A program made the translations under genes and the position numbers. Below are positions 24,282 through 32,086 of a stretch of DNA of 34,401 nt, in pieces (the first letter of the stretch is position 1; every line of letters begins with the position of its first letter). Origin of the DNA: Pisciglobus halotolerans (GTDB taxonomy: Bacteria; Bacillota; Bacilli; Lactobacillales; Carnobacteriaceae); assembly GCF_900113675.1 (NCBI RefSeq), contig NZ_FOQE01000023.1, forward strand, positions 1 to 34,401. The letters run 5' to 3'. The notes beneath the pieces are model-generated. The model saw nothing but the letters and a program-made list of their open reading frames with translations, had not been told where the DNA came from and searched no databases.

Positions 24282-25508
24282 TTATTCATAGCGCAGAGCT
24301 TCAATTGGATCTAATCGCGCAGCTTTGCGGGCAGGATAAATACCGAAGAAGATACCAACAGCACTAGAAAAGAACAAAACGAGCAGGACTGAGCCAATCG
24401 TAATGTTCGGCACGATATCGAGTGCATTAGAAACAACGGAAGCTAAGAAGATTCCTAAAACAAGGCCGATGATACCGCCGATCAAGCACAGGATGACAGA
24501 TTCCATTAAAAATTGAGCGAGGATCGTTCCTGTAGTGGCCCCTAAAGCTTTTCTTGTTCCGATTTCTCTGGTTCGTTCTGTTACCGAGACGAGCATGATA
24601 TTCATTACACCGATACCGCCGACCAGCAGTGCGATCGCAGCTACAGCAGCAATGAAGTTAATGAACAAACTCATCACATTATCTACCTGATCTAACGCTT
24701 GTAAGAAGTTGGTTGCAGAATACCAGTCTTCACCAACAGCATCATGACGCGTTTCTAAGATTCTTACAGCTTGTTTAGAGACGGATTCGATCGCATCTTT
24801 GCTGTCGACTTGGATCGTCAAACTGTTGATTCCTTTGATCGTTGGGTTCATTTTTTCCATAGTGGTCAAAGGAACAGCTGCATAAACCGGCATTTGGCTT
24901 AAGTCAAATGAGCCTTGCAGATCTTGAAACGTTCCCTTAACGACACCGATTACGGTCAAATCCGATTGGTTCCCAGCATTATCTGAGATTTTCAGCTGTT
25001 CACCTACTACATCTGTTTGACCATTAAATAACGCTGCTGCTGTATCTTCGCTGATAACTGTGACATCTTTACTGTCCAAATAATCACTTTGATTAAAGTA
25101 GCGACCATAGACGATCGTGCTGTCCATCGTTTGGTTGATGTATTGCAAGTCGGGCATGCCATAGGAGAGCAGAGCATCTCTTGTATCAAAATCAGAACGA
25201 ACCGAAGCGCTGGTCGTATTGTTGGCTGACACGCGCTCGATTTCTGGGATGCTTTCTTTTAAAGCTGTCACGTCTGCATCAGTGATGGCCTCACTATCCG
25301 TTGCATCATTTGAAACGGATAACGTAATCGTCGAAGCACCTAAATCATTGAAAGTGCCGGTGATCTCTGAAGTTGCTCCGTTCCCGATGCCGAGAATAGC
25401 AATAACCGCAGCGATCCCAATGATAATACCTAACATGGTCAAAAAGGAGCGCATCTTATTGGCCAATACACTATCGATCGCCATTTTAAAATTTTCTCTT
25501 AGATTCAT
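24282..25508 (-). CDS. MacB/FtsX-type ABC exporter permease
   Basis: A 408-residue permease with one helix near residues 18-42, a large extracytoplasmic domain (about 45-280) and three C-terminal helices (about 283-310, 335-362, 370-393). MLGIIIGIAAVIAILGIGNG at the N-terminus and GGIGVMNIMLVSVTERTREIGTRKALGA are typical of the MacB/YknZ group. This group couples ATP use to pulling peptides or toxins out at the membrane surface. ATG 25508 has AAAGGAG about 9 bases upstream. Last gene of the adaptor-ATPase-permease operon; B. subtilis YknXYZ protects against a killing peptide, so a similar role is possible. Confidence 0.87.
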   Translation of the reverse strand: MNLRENFKMAIDSVLANKMRSFLTMLGIIIGIAAVIAILGIGNGATSEITGTFNDLGASTITLSVSNDATDSEAITDADVTALKESIPEIERVSANNTTSASVRSDFDTRDALLSYGMPDLQYINQTMDSTIVYGRYFNQSDYLDSKDVTVISEDTAAALFNGQTDVVGEQLKISDNAGNQSDLTVIGVVKGTFQDLQGSFDLSQMPVYAAVPLTTMEKMNPTIKGINSLTIQVDSKDAIESVSKQAVRILETRHDAVGEDWYSATNFLQALDQVDNVMSLFINFIAAVAAIALLVGGIGVMNIMLVSVTERTREIGTRKALGATTGTILAQFLMESVILCLIGGIIGLVLGIFLASVVSNALDIVPNITIGSVLLVLFFSSAVGIFFGIYPARKAARLDPIEALRYE

Positions 25509-25523
25509 TTTAGCGGCTCCTTT

Positions 25524-26213
25524 CTATAAAATCTTTTGTTGTTGCGGATAGTCATCACGAATGACACCGTCTTTAAATAGCACGACTCGTTTCGTATACT
25601 CAGCTACTTCAGGTTCGTGCGTAACCATCACGACGGTCGTTCCTTCCGCATTTAATTCTTGGAAGATGCGCATAATGTCTAACGTTGTTTTAGAATCTAG
25701 ATTTCCCGTTGGTTCATCAGCCATTAAAACGGAAGGTGTATTCACGATTGCACGTGCGATGGCGACCCGTTGTTTTTGTCCGCCGGAGATCTCATTTGGG
25801 CGATGTTTCACACGATTGCCGAGACCCACACGTTCTAATGCTTTTACGGCCCGTTCATTTCGTTCTTTTTTTGGTACATTTGCGTAAACCATCGGCAATT
25901 CCACGTTTTCTAAGATGGTCATCCGCGGCATAAGGTTGAACGACTGGAACACGAAGCCGATCTCTTTGTTGCGGACATGAGCCCCTTCATTGTCAGATAA
26001 GTGGCTGACGTCTTTACCATTCAAGTAATAAGTGCCTGAATCAAAACGGTCGAGCAAGCCTAAAATGTTCATCATCGTTGATTTTCCTGATCCGCTGGGA
26101 CCCATGATCGCTGTGAACTCGCCTTCTTGAATGCTCAAAGAGATCTTATCTAAGGCTACGAGCGGTTCGCCGCCAGTACGATAGATTTTTGTGATATCTT
26201 TTATTTCAATCAA
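25524..26213 (-). CDS. ABC exporter ATPase (MacB/LolD group)
   Basis: A 229-residue cytosolic ATPase. Walker A is GPSGSGKST, the Q-loop FVFQSFNLMPRMTILENV, the signature SGGQKQR, Walker B VLMADEPTGNLDS and the switch His in VMVTHEPE. The GNLDS version and NVELPMVYA are usual in MacB/LolD/YknY proteins. The start is TTG 26213, with AGGAG placed 9 bases before it and overlapping the end of the adaptor gene. It ends 15 bases before the permease, so the three genes form one transcript. Confidence 0.9.
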   Translation of the reverse strand: MIEIKDITKIYRTGGEPLVALDKISLSIQEGEFTAIMGPSGSGKSTMMNILGLLDRFDSGTYYLNGKDVSHLSDNEGAHVRNKEIGFVFQSFNLMPRMTILENVELPMVYANVPKKERNERAVKALERVGLGNRVKHRPNEISGGQKQRVAIARAIVNTPSVLMADEPTGNLDSKTTLDIMRIFQELNAEGTTVVMVTHEPEVAEYTKRVVLFKDGVIRDDYPQQQKIL

Positions 26214-26225
26214 CTATGCTCACTC

Positions 26226-27092
26226 CTATTCTGCTTTTTCCGTTTTGACCGTTACATCTTCTTTGAGGGAATCTTCTGGCGATAGCACCACTGTTTCACC
26301 TTTTGATAAACCATCTTTGACCTCGATCTTATTGGCAGATTGCAATCCGATCTCAATAGGGGTAACGTGGACGACATTGTCTTTGACTGTATAGACGAAC
26401 GGTTTGTTGTCGCTGTTATACACCAAAGCTTCTACTGGTATCGTCAACGCATTTTCAGCTGAAGCAGTGGCGATCTCTACATCAATATCAAAGCCGGCAA
26501 TCAAGTCTTCCGGTTCTTTGTCAAATGTAAGAACAGCATGCAATGCACGTGTTTCTCCCGTGGCACCTGTTTGCGCAGTAGCCATTGGGTCTACTTCACT
26601 GACACGACCCTTATAAATATCCTTGCCGCTAGTCAAAGTAGCTTTTTGGTCTTTTTTGATGAAAGGGGCATCTGTTTTCGTCAAATCAACGCCGACTTGC
26701 AGCTGATCTAAGTCAGCCAAAACCACAGCAGGCGTACCTGTTTGCGCACTTGTATCAGGTTCATTTTCTTTTACATTAACCGCTGTAACGGTTCCGTCAA
26801 ATTTAGCGGGGATAGAGAAGTCGGTGAAAGAGACAAGTTTATCGCCTTTTTCAATTTTATCGCCAACTTTCACCGGCAAATCCGTTACTACTCCTTGACC
26901 AAAGACATTTTGTGTATCAGAAGGTTCCACTAAACCACTCAGTGAAACAGTTTCGGTAATCGTATCTTCTTTTGCTTCTGTCACGCGAACGGTGATCTCT
27001 TTTTCTTCTTTTCCAGAAAAAAAGATGGCATAACCAATGTAACCGATAGCAGCTAAGCCAACTAAGATACCCAGTATTTTTTTCCAATTCAT
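26226..27092 (-). CDS. HlyD/MacA-type membrane-fusion adaptor
   Basis: A 288-residue protein with an N-terminal signal anchor (about 5-24) and an extracytoplasmic adaptor body. The half-lipoyl pieces FGQGVVTDLPVKVGDKIEKGDKL and FDGTVTAVNVKENE bracket a very short linker rather than a long coiled coil. Beta-barrel and C-terminal domains follow, ending in GLSKGETVVLSPE. ATG 27092 follows AAGGAAGG, 6 codons inside the open frame. Gram-positive adaptors of this sort pair with MacB-like permeases, as in YknX. First gene of the operon. Confidence 0.87.
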   Translation of the reverse strand: MNWKKILGILVGLAAIGYIGYAIFFSGKEEKEITVRVTEAKEDTITETVSLSGLVEPSDTQNVFGQGVVTDLPVKVGDKIEKGDKLVSFTDFSIPAKFDGTVTAVNVKENEPDTSAQTGTPAVVLADLDQLQVGVDLTKTDAPFIKKDQKATLTSGKDIYKGRVSEVDPMATAQTGATGETRALHAVLTFDKEPEDLIAGFDIDVEIATASAENALTIPVEALVYNSDNKPFVYTVKDNVVHVTPIEIGLQSANKIEVKDGLSKGETVVLSPEDSLKEDVTVKTEKAE

Positions 27093-27135
27093 ATGATTCC
27101 TTCCTTTCAATTCCTTAAAATCATGGCACTTCTCT

Positions 27136-27164
27136 ATTATAAGACTCCTCTTTTTAAACGTCTA
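27136..27164 (-). promoter_or_regulatory. Promoter of the exporter operon
   Basis: TATAAT (27141-27136) with TAGACG (27164-27159) 17 bases upstream on the minus strand, 44 bases before the adaptor ATG. Confidence 0.6.
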
Positions 27165-27230
27165 TGAAACTGACCAAAATTAAAGAAACCTTTAAACAAG
27201 AAAAAATATATGGGCAACAAAAATAAAAAA

Positions 27231-27366
27231 GGTTCTACAATATTTAACGTTGGTCTGTAAAAATCAATTTTTTTAATGCTAAGCTCGTTAGAATCCTATT
27301 TCTAGAAATTTCAGTAGCCCATCGACTGTAGGAAATTTCTTTACCAACATTAAAAGAGGAAGAACC
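27231..27366. mobile_element. ISL3-like MITE, copy C (136 bp)
   Basis: It has the same ends as copy B, with exact 8-bp duplicates ATAAAAAA at 27223-27230 and 27367-27374. Compared with copy B it lacks the middle: it follows B to ATTTCTAGAAATTTCA and resumes at GTAGCCCATC. It lies between the divergent exporter and phosphatase operons. The rest of the 444-base gap has the exporter promoter and no gene. Confidence 0.9.
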
Positions 27367-27536
27367 ATAAAAAAATGCTTTTTCCATAACTTGATATAAA
27401 GTATGTCCAGCGGCGAACATATTTGTGAAAAAAGAAGGGATGGCGTAAAATAAAGAAAATGATGCCCGAAAGCAGCTGAATTATTCTTCCTTTAAATTTT
27501 TGATATCCTAATACTAAAAAAAGCGAGGCGATCATC

Positions 27537-28262
27537 ATGAAATCGGAAGTTTTTGCAGTAGGCGATGTTCATGGAGAATATAGCATGTTCAAAGAGATCC
27601 TGACGCATTGGAATGAAGAAACGCAGCAGCTGATCTTGATGGGGGACTTGGGCGATCGAGGAGAAGATCCAAAATCTTGTTTTCTACTCGCAAAAGAATT
27701 GGTTGAAGAAAAAGGCGCGGTTTGTTTAAGAGGCAATCATGAAGAAATGCTGCTGCGTTTTCTGCAAGAGCCTGAAGAAAATCAAGGCCTTTATTTACTG
27801 AATGGCGGAAAAGAGACGATCGAATCTTTTCTTTATACTGGTGTGTTGAAAGAATATTCTGCGACAGCGATCAGTCACTTGTTGAAAAGCCGCTATCCGT
27901 TTTTGGAAGACTTTTTAAAGAAACGTCCACGCTACATCGAATGGGGATCTTATCTTTTTGTGCATGCTGGAGTAGACTTGACCAAACAAGATTGGAAGCA
28001 GTCGACCGAACAAGACTTTGTTTGGATTCGTGAAGTTTTTTATGATCAGCAAAACCATACCGGAAAGACGATTGTATTTGGTCATACGATCACACCGATG
28101 CTGTATGGTGATGGGCGAACAACAGCTATTTGGCAAAAGAACCACCTCATCGGAATTGACGGCGGAGCTGTTTATGGCGGTGTTCTTCATGGGGTAGTCT
28201 TTGATCAAAAAGGGATCAAAGCAAATTATCAAGTAAAGAATCCAAAAGGAGCAGGATTGTAA
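27537..28262 (+). CDS. PPP-type metallophosphoesterase
   Basis: A 241-residue phosphatase of the PP1/PP2A-like (PPP) group. The metal-binding motifs are complete: GDVHGEY at the N-terminus, GDLGDRGED, RGNHEEML, FVHAGVD and FGHTITP. Bacterial members remove phosphate from Ser/Thr/Tyr or split diadenosine tetraphosphate (PrpE, ApaH-like); sequence alone does not decide. ATG 27537 has GAGGCG about 7 bases upstream. The transporter ATPase begins 60 bases later with no terminator between, so it likely heads this operon. Confidence 0.83.
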   Translation: MKSEVFAVGDVHGEYSMFKEILTHWNEETQQLILMGDLGDRGEDPKSCFLLAKELVEEKGAVCLRGNHEEMLLRFLQEPEENQGLYLLNGGKETIESFLYTGVLKEYSATAISHLLKSRYPFLEDFLKKRPRYIEWGSYLFVHAGVDLTKQDWKQSTEQDFVWIREVFYDQQNHTGKTIVFGHTITPMLYGDGRTTAIWQKNHLIGIDGGAVYGGVLHGVVFDQKGIKANYQVKNPKGAGL

Positions 28263-28322
28263 AAATGAATGGAAATAGGAGCAGAGAATGGAATCTTTGC
28301 TTCTTTCGGTATAGGAGGAAAT

Positions 28323-29294
28323 ATGATTCAATTTGAGAATGTGTCGAAAGCTTATCTAGAAGGCAAACCTGTTGTTTCTAATGTTGATTTGACGATCGAA
28401 GACAACGAGTTTTTCGTCTTGATCGGTCCGAGCGGCAGCGGAAAAACGACAACGCTGAAAATGATCAATCGTTTGATCCCGTTGACTACAGGTTACATAC
28501 GCATCAACGGTAAAATGATCAGCGAATATCCATTGAATGAATTGCGCTGGGACATCGGCTATGTGCTGCAGCAGATAGCGTTGTTTCCGCATATGACGAT
28601 CGAAGAAAACATTACGATCGTACCTGAGATGAAAAAGTGGCCTAAGGAAAAGATGCAAGAACGTGTAACAGAACTATTAGACAGCGTGGGATTAGAACCG
28701 GAAAAATACCGTCATCGGATGCCATCAGAACTGTCTGGCGGTGAACAGCAGCGTGTTGGGATCGTTCGTGCATTGGCAGCTGATCCGGAGATCATATTGA
28801 TGGATGAGCCTTTCAGTGCTTTGGATCCTATCAGCCGCGCTAGTTTGCAGCAGGATATATTGGAAATGAAACAGAAACTCAATAAAACGTTTGTCTTTGT
28901 TACCCATGACATGCGTGAAGCCTTGATGCTGGGAGATCGGATCTGCATTTTCAATCAAGGAGAGATCGTTCAGATCGGTACGCCGAATGAGATCGTGCAG
29001 CAGCCGAAAAATGATTTTGTGCGTGACTTCCTCAGATCGGGCAACATTGAGCTGCGACGGGAAAAGACCCTTCGTGATCTGACAGAAGCTGCTTACTTGA
29101 ATCATGATGCCACCGCAACTGAAGGGCCAGTGCTGCCACTTTCTGCTGAGATCAATGAAGCTATCACAGCATTAGCTGAAACACCGGTGATCCGTTTAGC
29201 AGGTGACGGCGGAGAGATCCTAGGGACTGTTTCACATCAACAGCTGCTGGCTTATTTGGCAAATGAAATCGAGGAAAGGCGGGAGCAAGCATGA
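28323..29294 (+). CDS. QAT-family ABC transporter ATPase (OpuCA/EgtV-like)
   Basis: A 323-residue ATPase. Walker A GPSGSGKTTTLKMINRL, the QAT-type RLIPLTTGYIRINGK region, Q-loop VLQQIALFPHMT, signature LSGGEQQR, Walker B IILMDEPFSALDP and VTHDMREAL are present. The C-terminal ~60 residues look like one degenerate CBS domain (PVIRLAGDGGEILGTVSH), shorter than the paired CBS of osmosensing OpuA ATPases. ATG 28323 follows AGGAGG by 5 bases; the open frame upstream (18 codons) lacks such a site. It overlaps the permease gene by ATGA. Confidence 0.87.
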   Translation: MIQFENVSKAYLEGKPVVSNVDLTIEDNEFFVLIGPSGSGKTTTLKMINRLIPLTTGYIRINGKMISEYPLNELRWDIGYVLQQIALFPHMTIEENITIVPEMKKWPKEKMQERVTELLDSVGLEPEKYRHRMPSELSGGEQQRVGIVRALAADPEIILMDEPFSALDPISRASLQQDILEMKQKLNKTFVFVTHDMREALMLGDRICIFNQGEIVQIGTPNEIVQQPKNDFVRDFLRSGNIELRREKTLRDLTEAAYLNHDATATEGPVLPLSAEINEAITALAETPVIRLAGDGGEILGTVSHQQLLAYLANEIEERREQA

Positions 29295-30808
29295 AGACAT
29301 TGCTAGAGACTTTCCAAGGTCGAGAAGAGCAACTATGGACTGCACTGCTCCAACACATTGAGCTTTCCTTCATTTCTTTGTTGATTGCAGTCGTCATCGC
29401 AGTGCCGTTAGCTATTTACTTGAGTCATCATCGAAAAGCGGCTGCACCTGTTATTCAAGTTGCCGCTGTTTTCCAAACGATCCCCTCACTGGCTTTGTTG
29501 GGATTGCTGATCCCGATCGTTGGTATTGGTAGTGTGCCGGCGACGATCGCGTTAGTACTGTATGCTTTGCTGCCCATTTTGCGCAATACATACACGGGGA
29601 TGGTCGACATCGATCCTTCTTTGATCGAGGCAGCGGATGCAATGGGGATGAACACTTGGCGCAAGCTGATCAAAGTCCAGCTTCCGATGGCGCTGCCCGT
29701 GATTATGGCAGGGATCCGAACGGCTATGGTTCTGATCGTTGGTACTGCTACGATCGCAGCCCTGATCGGAGCAGGAGGTCTTGGGGACTTGATTCTTTTA
29801 GGGATCGATCGAGGCAACAATACGCTGATTTTATTAGGGGCCATCCCAGCAGCATTGCTGGCGATCGCATTTGATTTTTTACTGGGCAAGTTGGAAAGAA
29901 TCTCTTTGCGAAAAACACTGACAGTTATTTCTGTCGGTTTAGGCTTGATTGTATTGCTGATCATGATTCCTTGGCTTTCAAATGAACAAAAAGAGATCAC
30001 GATCGGCGGGAAATTAGGAGCCGAGCCAACGATTATTATGAATATGTACAAAGAATTGATCGAAGACCAGACAGACATTTCTGTAGCGTTGAAACCAAAC
30101 CTTGGAAAAACAACGTTCAACTTTCAAGCACTGCAATCAGGCGAGATCGATTTGTATACGGAATACACCGGTACAGTATTGGCTACTTTTTTAGATGAAT
30201 CAGCTGCATCAACAGATCAAAAAGAAGTTTATGAGCAAGCTAGAAAAGGCCTAGAAGAACAATATGACATGACCCTCACTGAGCCGATGGCTTTTAACAA
30301 CACGTACACACTAGCTGTCACCCCTGCGTTTGCAGAACAATATGATCTTCAAACCATTTCAGACTTACTTCCGATCCAACAGCAGGTAAAAGCTGGCTTT
30401 ACACTAGAATTTACGGATCGTGATGATGGTTATCCTGGTCTGCAAAAGTTATATGGATTGAATTTTACGAATTTAAATACGATGGAACCAAGCATTCGCT
30501 ACCAAGCGGTTGGATCAGGGGATATCAACTTGGTAGATGCTTATGCAACAGAAAGCGAAATGGAAACCTATCATTTGATCCAGTTGGAAGATGATAAAGG
30601 ATTGTTCCCACCTTATCAAGGCGCCGCATTAATAAAAAATGAAACTTTGGAAACTTATCCTGAGTTAAAATCGATACTAGATCAGTTAGGCGATAAAATC
30701 ACCGACAAAGAAATGCGCGAAATGAATTATGCAGTGGATGTAGAAGACCGCTCAGAAGCAGCAGTTGCGCATGATTATTTAATAAAAGAAGGATTGATTC
30801 AAGAATGA
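29291..30808 (+). CDS. Fused permease and binding protein (EgtU-like)
   Basis: A 505-residue fusion. Residues 1-215 form a MetI-type permease with about six helices and the ATPase-docking loop EAADAMGMNTWRKLIKVQLP. A further helix (about 217-235) tethers an external type II substrate-binding domain (238-505) of the glycine betaine/choline family, starting ITIGGKLGAEPTIIMNMYKE. From memory this start, with the fused layout and length, resembles pneumococcal EgtU, an ergothioneine importer; choline, carnitine or bile-acid transporters of this family are alternatives. Its ATG overlaps the ATPase stop, and its own stop overlaps the next gene, both as ATGA. Confidence 0.8.
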   Translation: MKTLLETFQGREEQLWTALLQHIELSFISLLIAVVIAVPLAIYLSHHRKAAAPVIQVAAVFQTIPSLALLGLLIPIVGIGSVPATIALVLYALLPILRNTYTGMVDIDPSLIEAADAMGMNTWRKLIKVQLPMALPVIMAGIRTAMVLIVGTATIAALIGAGGLGDLILLGIDRGNNTLILLGAIPAALLAIAFDFLLGKLERISLRKTLTVISVGLGLIVLLIMIPWLSNEQKEITIGGKLGAEPTIIMNMYKELIEDQTDISVALKPNLGKTTFNFQALQSGEIDLYTEYTGTVLATFLDESAASTDQKEVYEQARKGLEEQYDMTLTEPMAFNNTYTLAVTPAFAEQYDLQTISDLLPIQQQVKAGFTLEFTDRDDGYPGLQKLYGLNFTNLNTMEPSIRYQAVGSGDINLVDAYATESEMETYHLIQLEDDKGLFPPYQGAALIKNETLETYPELKSILDQLGDKITDKEMREMNYAVDVEDRSEAAVAHDYLIKEGLIQE

Positions 30809-31629
30809 AAATAGGTGTCATTTCAGATCTGCATATCGACAGCAACCAAAAGGCGATGAGCCGCGAAAAAGATTTTTCGCGTTCTTTAGCAGATCAGCTG
30901 AATCAGCAAGCCGTTGAAGTGCTGCTGCTAGCAGGCGATATCAGTAGCGATTATCGTTTGTCCCAGTCCTTCATCGAAAATGTCAAACAACAAACGAACT
31001 GCAAGATTTTATTCGTACCAGGCAATCATGACTTTTGGTCAAGGAAAAACGGCGAGACGGATACGGCAGGCATTTATACCTATTTTAAAGAGCAGGAAGA
31101 AAGTATTTTGGAAAGGCCTTTCTTGCTGAACGATGAATGGGCGGTAGTAGGTAATGCCGGCTGGTACGATTATGGCTATGCCGATCAAAAGCAGTACACG
31201 AAAGCAGATTTTGACCGCATGAAATATCGTATCGGTGCTTGGAATGACAAATACTATGTGCACTGGAATGAAAAGAACCAAGTGGTAGCTGATTGGATGT
31301 TGGGGAAGATTGAAAAAGATTTGCAGCAGATTGGGGAGCGGAAAGTGATTTTAATGACACATGTGGTGACCCACCCGGAATTTGTGGTGCCGTTGCCGAA
31401 TCGCGTCTATAATTACTTCAATGCTTTTCTAGGCAGTCGTTCTTATGAAACGTTGTATCAAAACCATCCTATTGCTTATAGTATTATGGGGCACGTCCAT
31501 TTTCGCAAAACTTTTCAAGATAACCAAACGCAGTACATTTGCGCTTGTTTAGGAAACAAAAAACATTGGTCAAATAAAAACGAAATCGAAGCCGAAATCA
31601 AACGCACCTTGGTGACTTTCGAGATTTAA
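30805..31629 (+). CDS. Calcineurin-like metallophosphoesterase
   Basis: A 274-residue protein with the full metallophosphoesterase set: ISDLHIDS, LLAGDISSDY, VPGNHDFWS, the middle His in MTHVVTHPEF and MGHVHFRK. There is no signal peptide or membrane helix. The substrate is unknown; relatives act on nucleotides, phosphoproteins or phospholipids. It overlaps the EgtU-like gene by 4 bases, so it is translated from the same transcript, and a terminator follows 2 bases after its stop. It is unrelated in detail to the PPP enzyme that opens the operon. Confidence 0.8.
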   Translation: MKIGVISDLHIDSNQKAMSREKDFSRSLADQLNQQAVEVLLLAGDISSDYRLSQSFIENVKQQTNCKILFVPGNHDFWSRKNGETDTAGIYTYFKEQEESILERPFLLNDEWAVVGNAGWYDYGYADQKQYTKADFDRMKYRIGAWNDKYYVHWNEKNQVVADWMLGKIEKDLQQIGERKVILMTHVVTHPEFVVPLPNRVYNYFNAFLGSRSYETLYQNHPIAYSIMGHVHFRKTFQDNQTQYICACLGNKKHWSNKNEIEAEIKRTLVTFEI

Positions 31630-31670
31630 AAAAGAGGCGCTGATCTTTAATCGTTCAGCGTCTCTTTTTG
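31630..31670 (+). terminator. Terminator of the transporter operon
   Basis: AAAGAGGCGCTGA (31631-31643) pairs with TCAGCGTCTCTTT (31655-31667) with one mismatch, followed by TT. Confidence 0.85.
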
Positions 31671-31794
31671 TGACCAATGGCTATGAAGAGAACTTTTAAA
31701 CAAATCGATTCCGGATTTACTAGAACTTGTCCACAGCCCAGGCTCCTGGGGTAGAGACGATCCGGAAAATGGAGCACAATAGATCAAAGAGGAG

Positions 31795-31832
31795 GGAAAA
31801 CAAAAGCTCACTTTTGTTTTCCTTTCTAATTT
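31795..31832. terminator. Free-standing hairpin with T-rich tail
   Basis: GGAAAACAAAAG (31795-31806) pairs perfectly with CTTTTGTTTTCC (31811-31822) around CTCA, then TTTCTAATTTT. It looks like a terminator but no gene ends here; the operon terminator is 125 bases upstream. 31671-31794 holds a decayed single 52-bp-unit arm (AACTTGTCCACAG, 31724) and nothing else clear. Confidence 0.6.
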
Positions 31833-31850
31833 TGTTTTAAAAAATAGGTT

Positions 31851-31937
31851 AACTTGTTCATAGACTGAGCCTCTGTGATCAAGTCGAGTCTAGATTAGCT
31901 GTAACTTGTTCATAGACTGAGCTCCTGTGACCAAGTC
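31851..31937 (-). repeat. Array 3: two inverted 52-bp hairpin units
   Basis: Dyads at 31851-31885 and 31903-31937 have the 13-9-13 layout and 52-bp spacing of arrays 1 and 2 but read on the minus strand (GACTTGATCACAG, 9 bases, CTATGAACAAGTT). It lies between the operon terminator and the tex promoter. 31938-32024 shows no further element. Confidence 0.88.
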
Positions 31938-32024
31938 GAGAACCAATCTGGACTTCGAGCGAGTAGTACCGGATGAAGCGAGCGTACCTATTTGGTTTGC
32001 TCCTGTTTATCGATTTAAATACTT

Positions 32025-32053
32025 TTGGCGCCTGTTAGCAGGTATGGTAAAAT
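32025..32053 (+). promoter_or_regulatory. tex promoter
   Basis: TTGGCG (32025-32030), 17 bases, TAAAAT (32048-32053), 34 bases before the tex start. Confidence 0.65.
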
Positions 32054-32086
32054 AAGAAAGATCGTGTTTGAGAGAGGAAGAGAGCA

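Noticed and set aside
29455-30120. Long 221-codon minus-strand frame
   Set aside because: It is the shadow of the EgtU-like gene, whose motifs and ATGA overlaps are clear on the plus strand.
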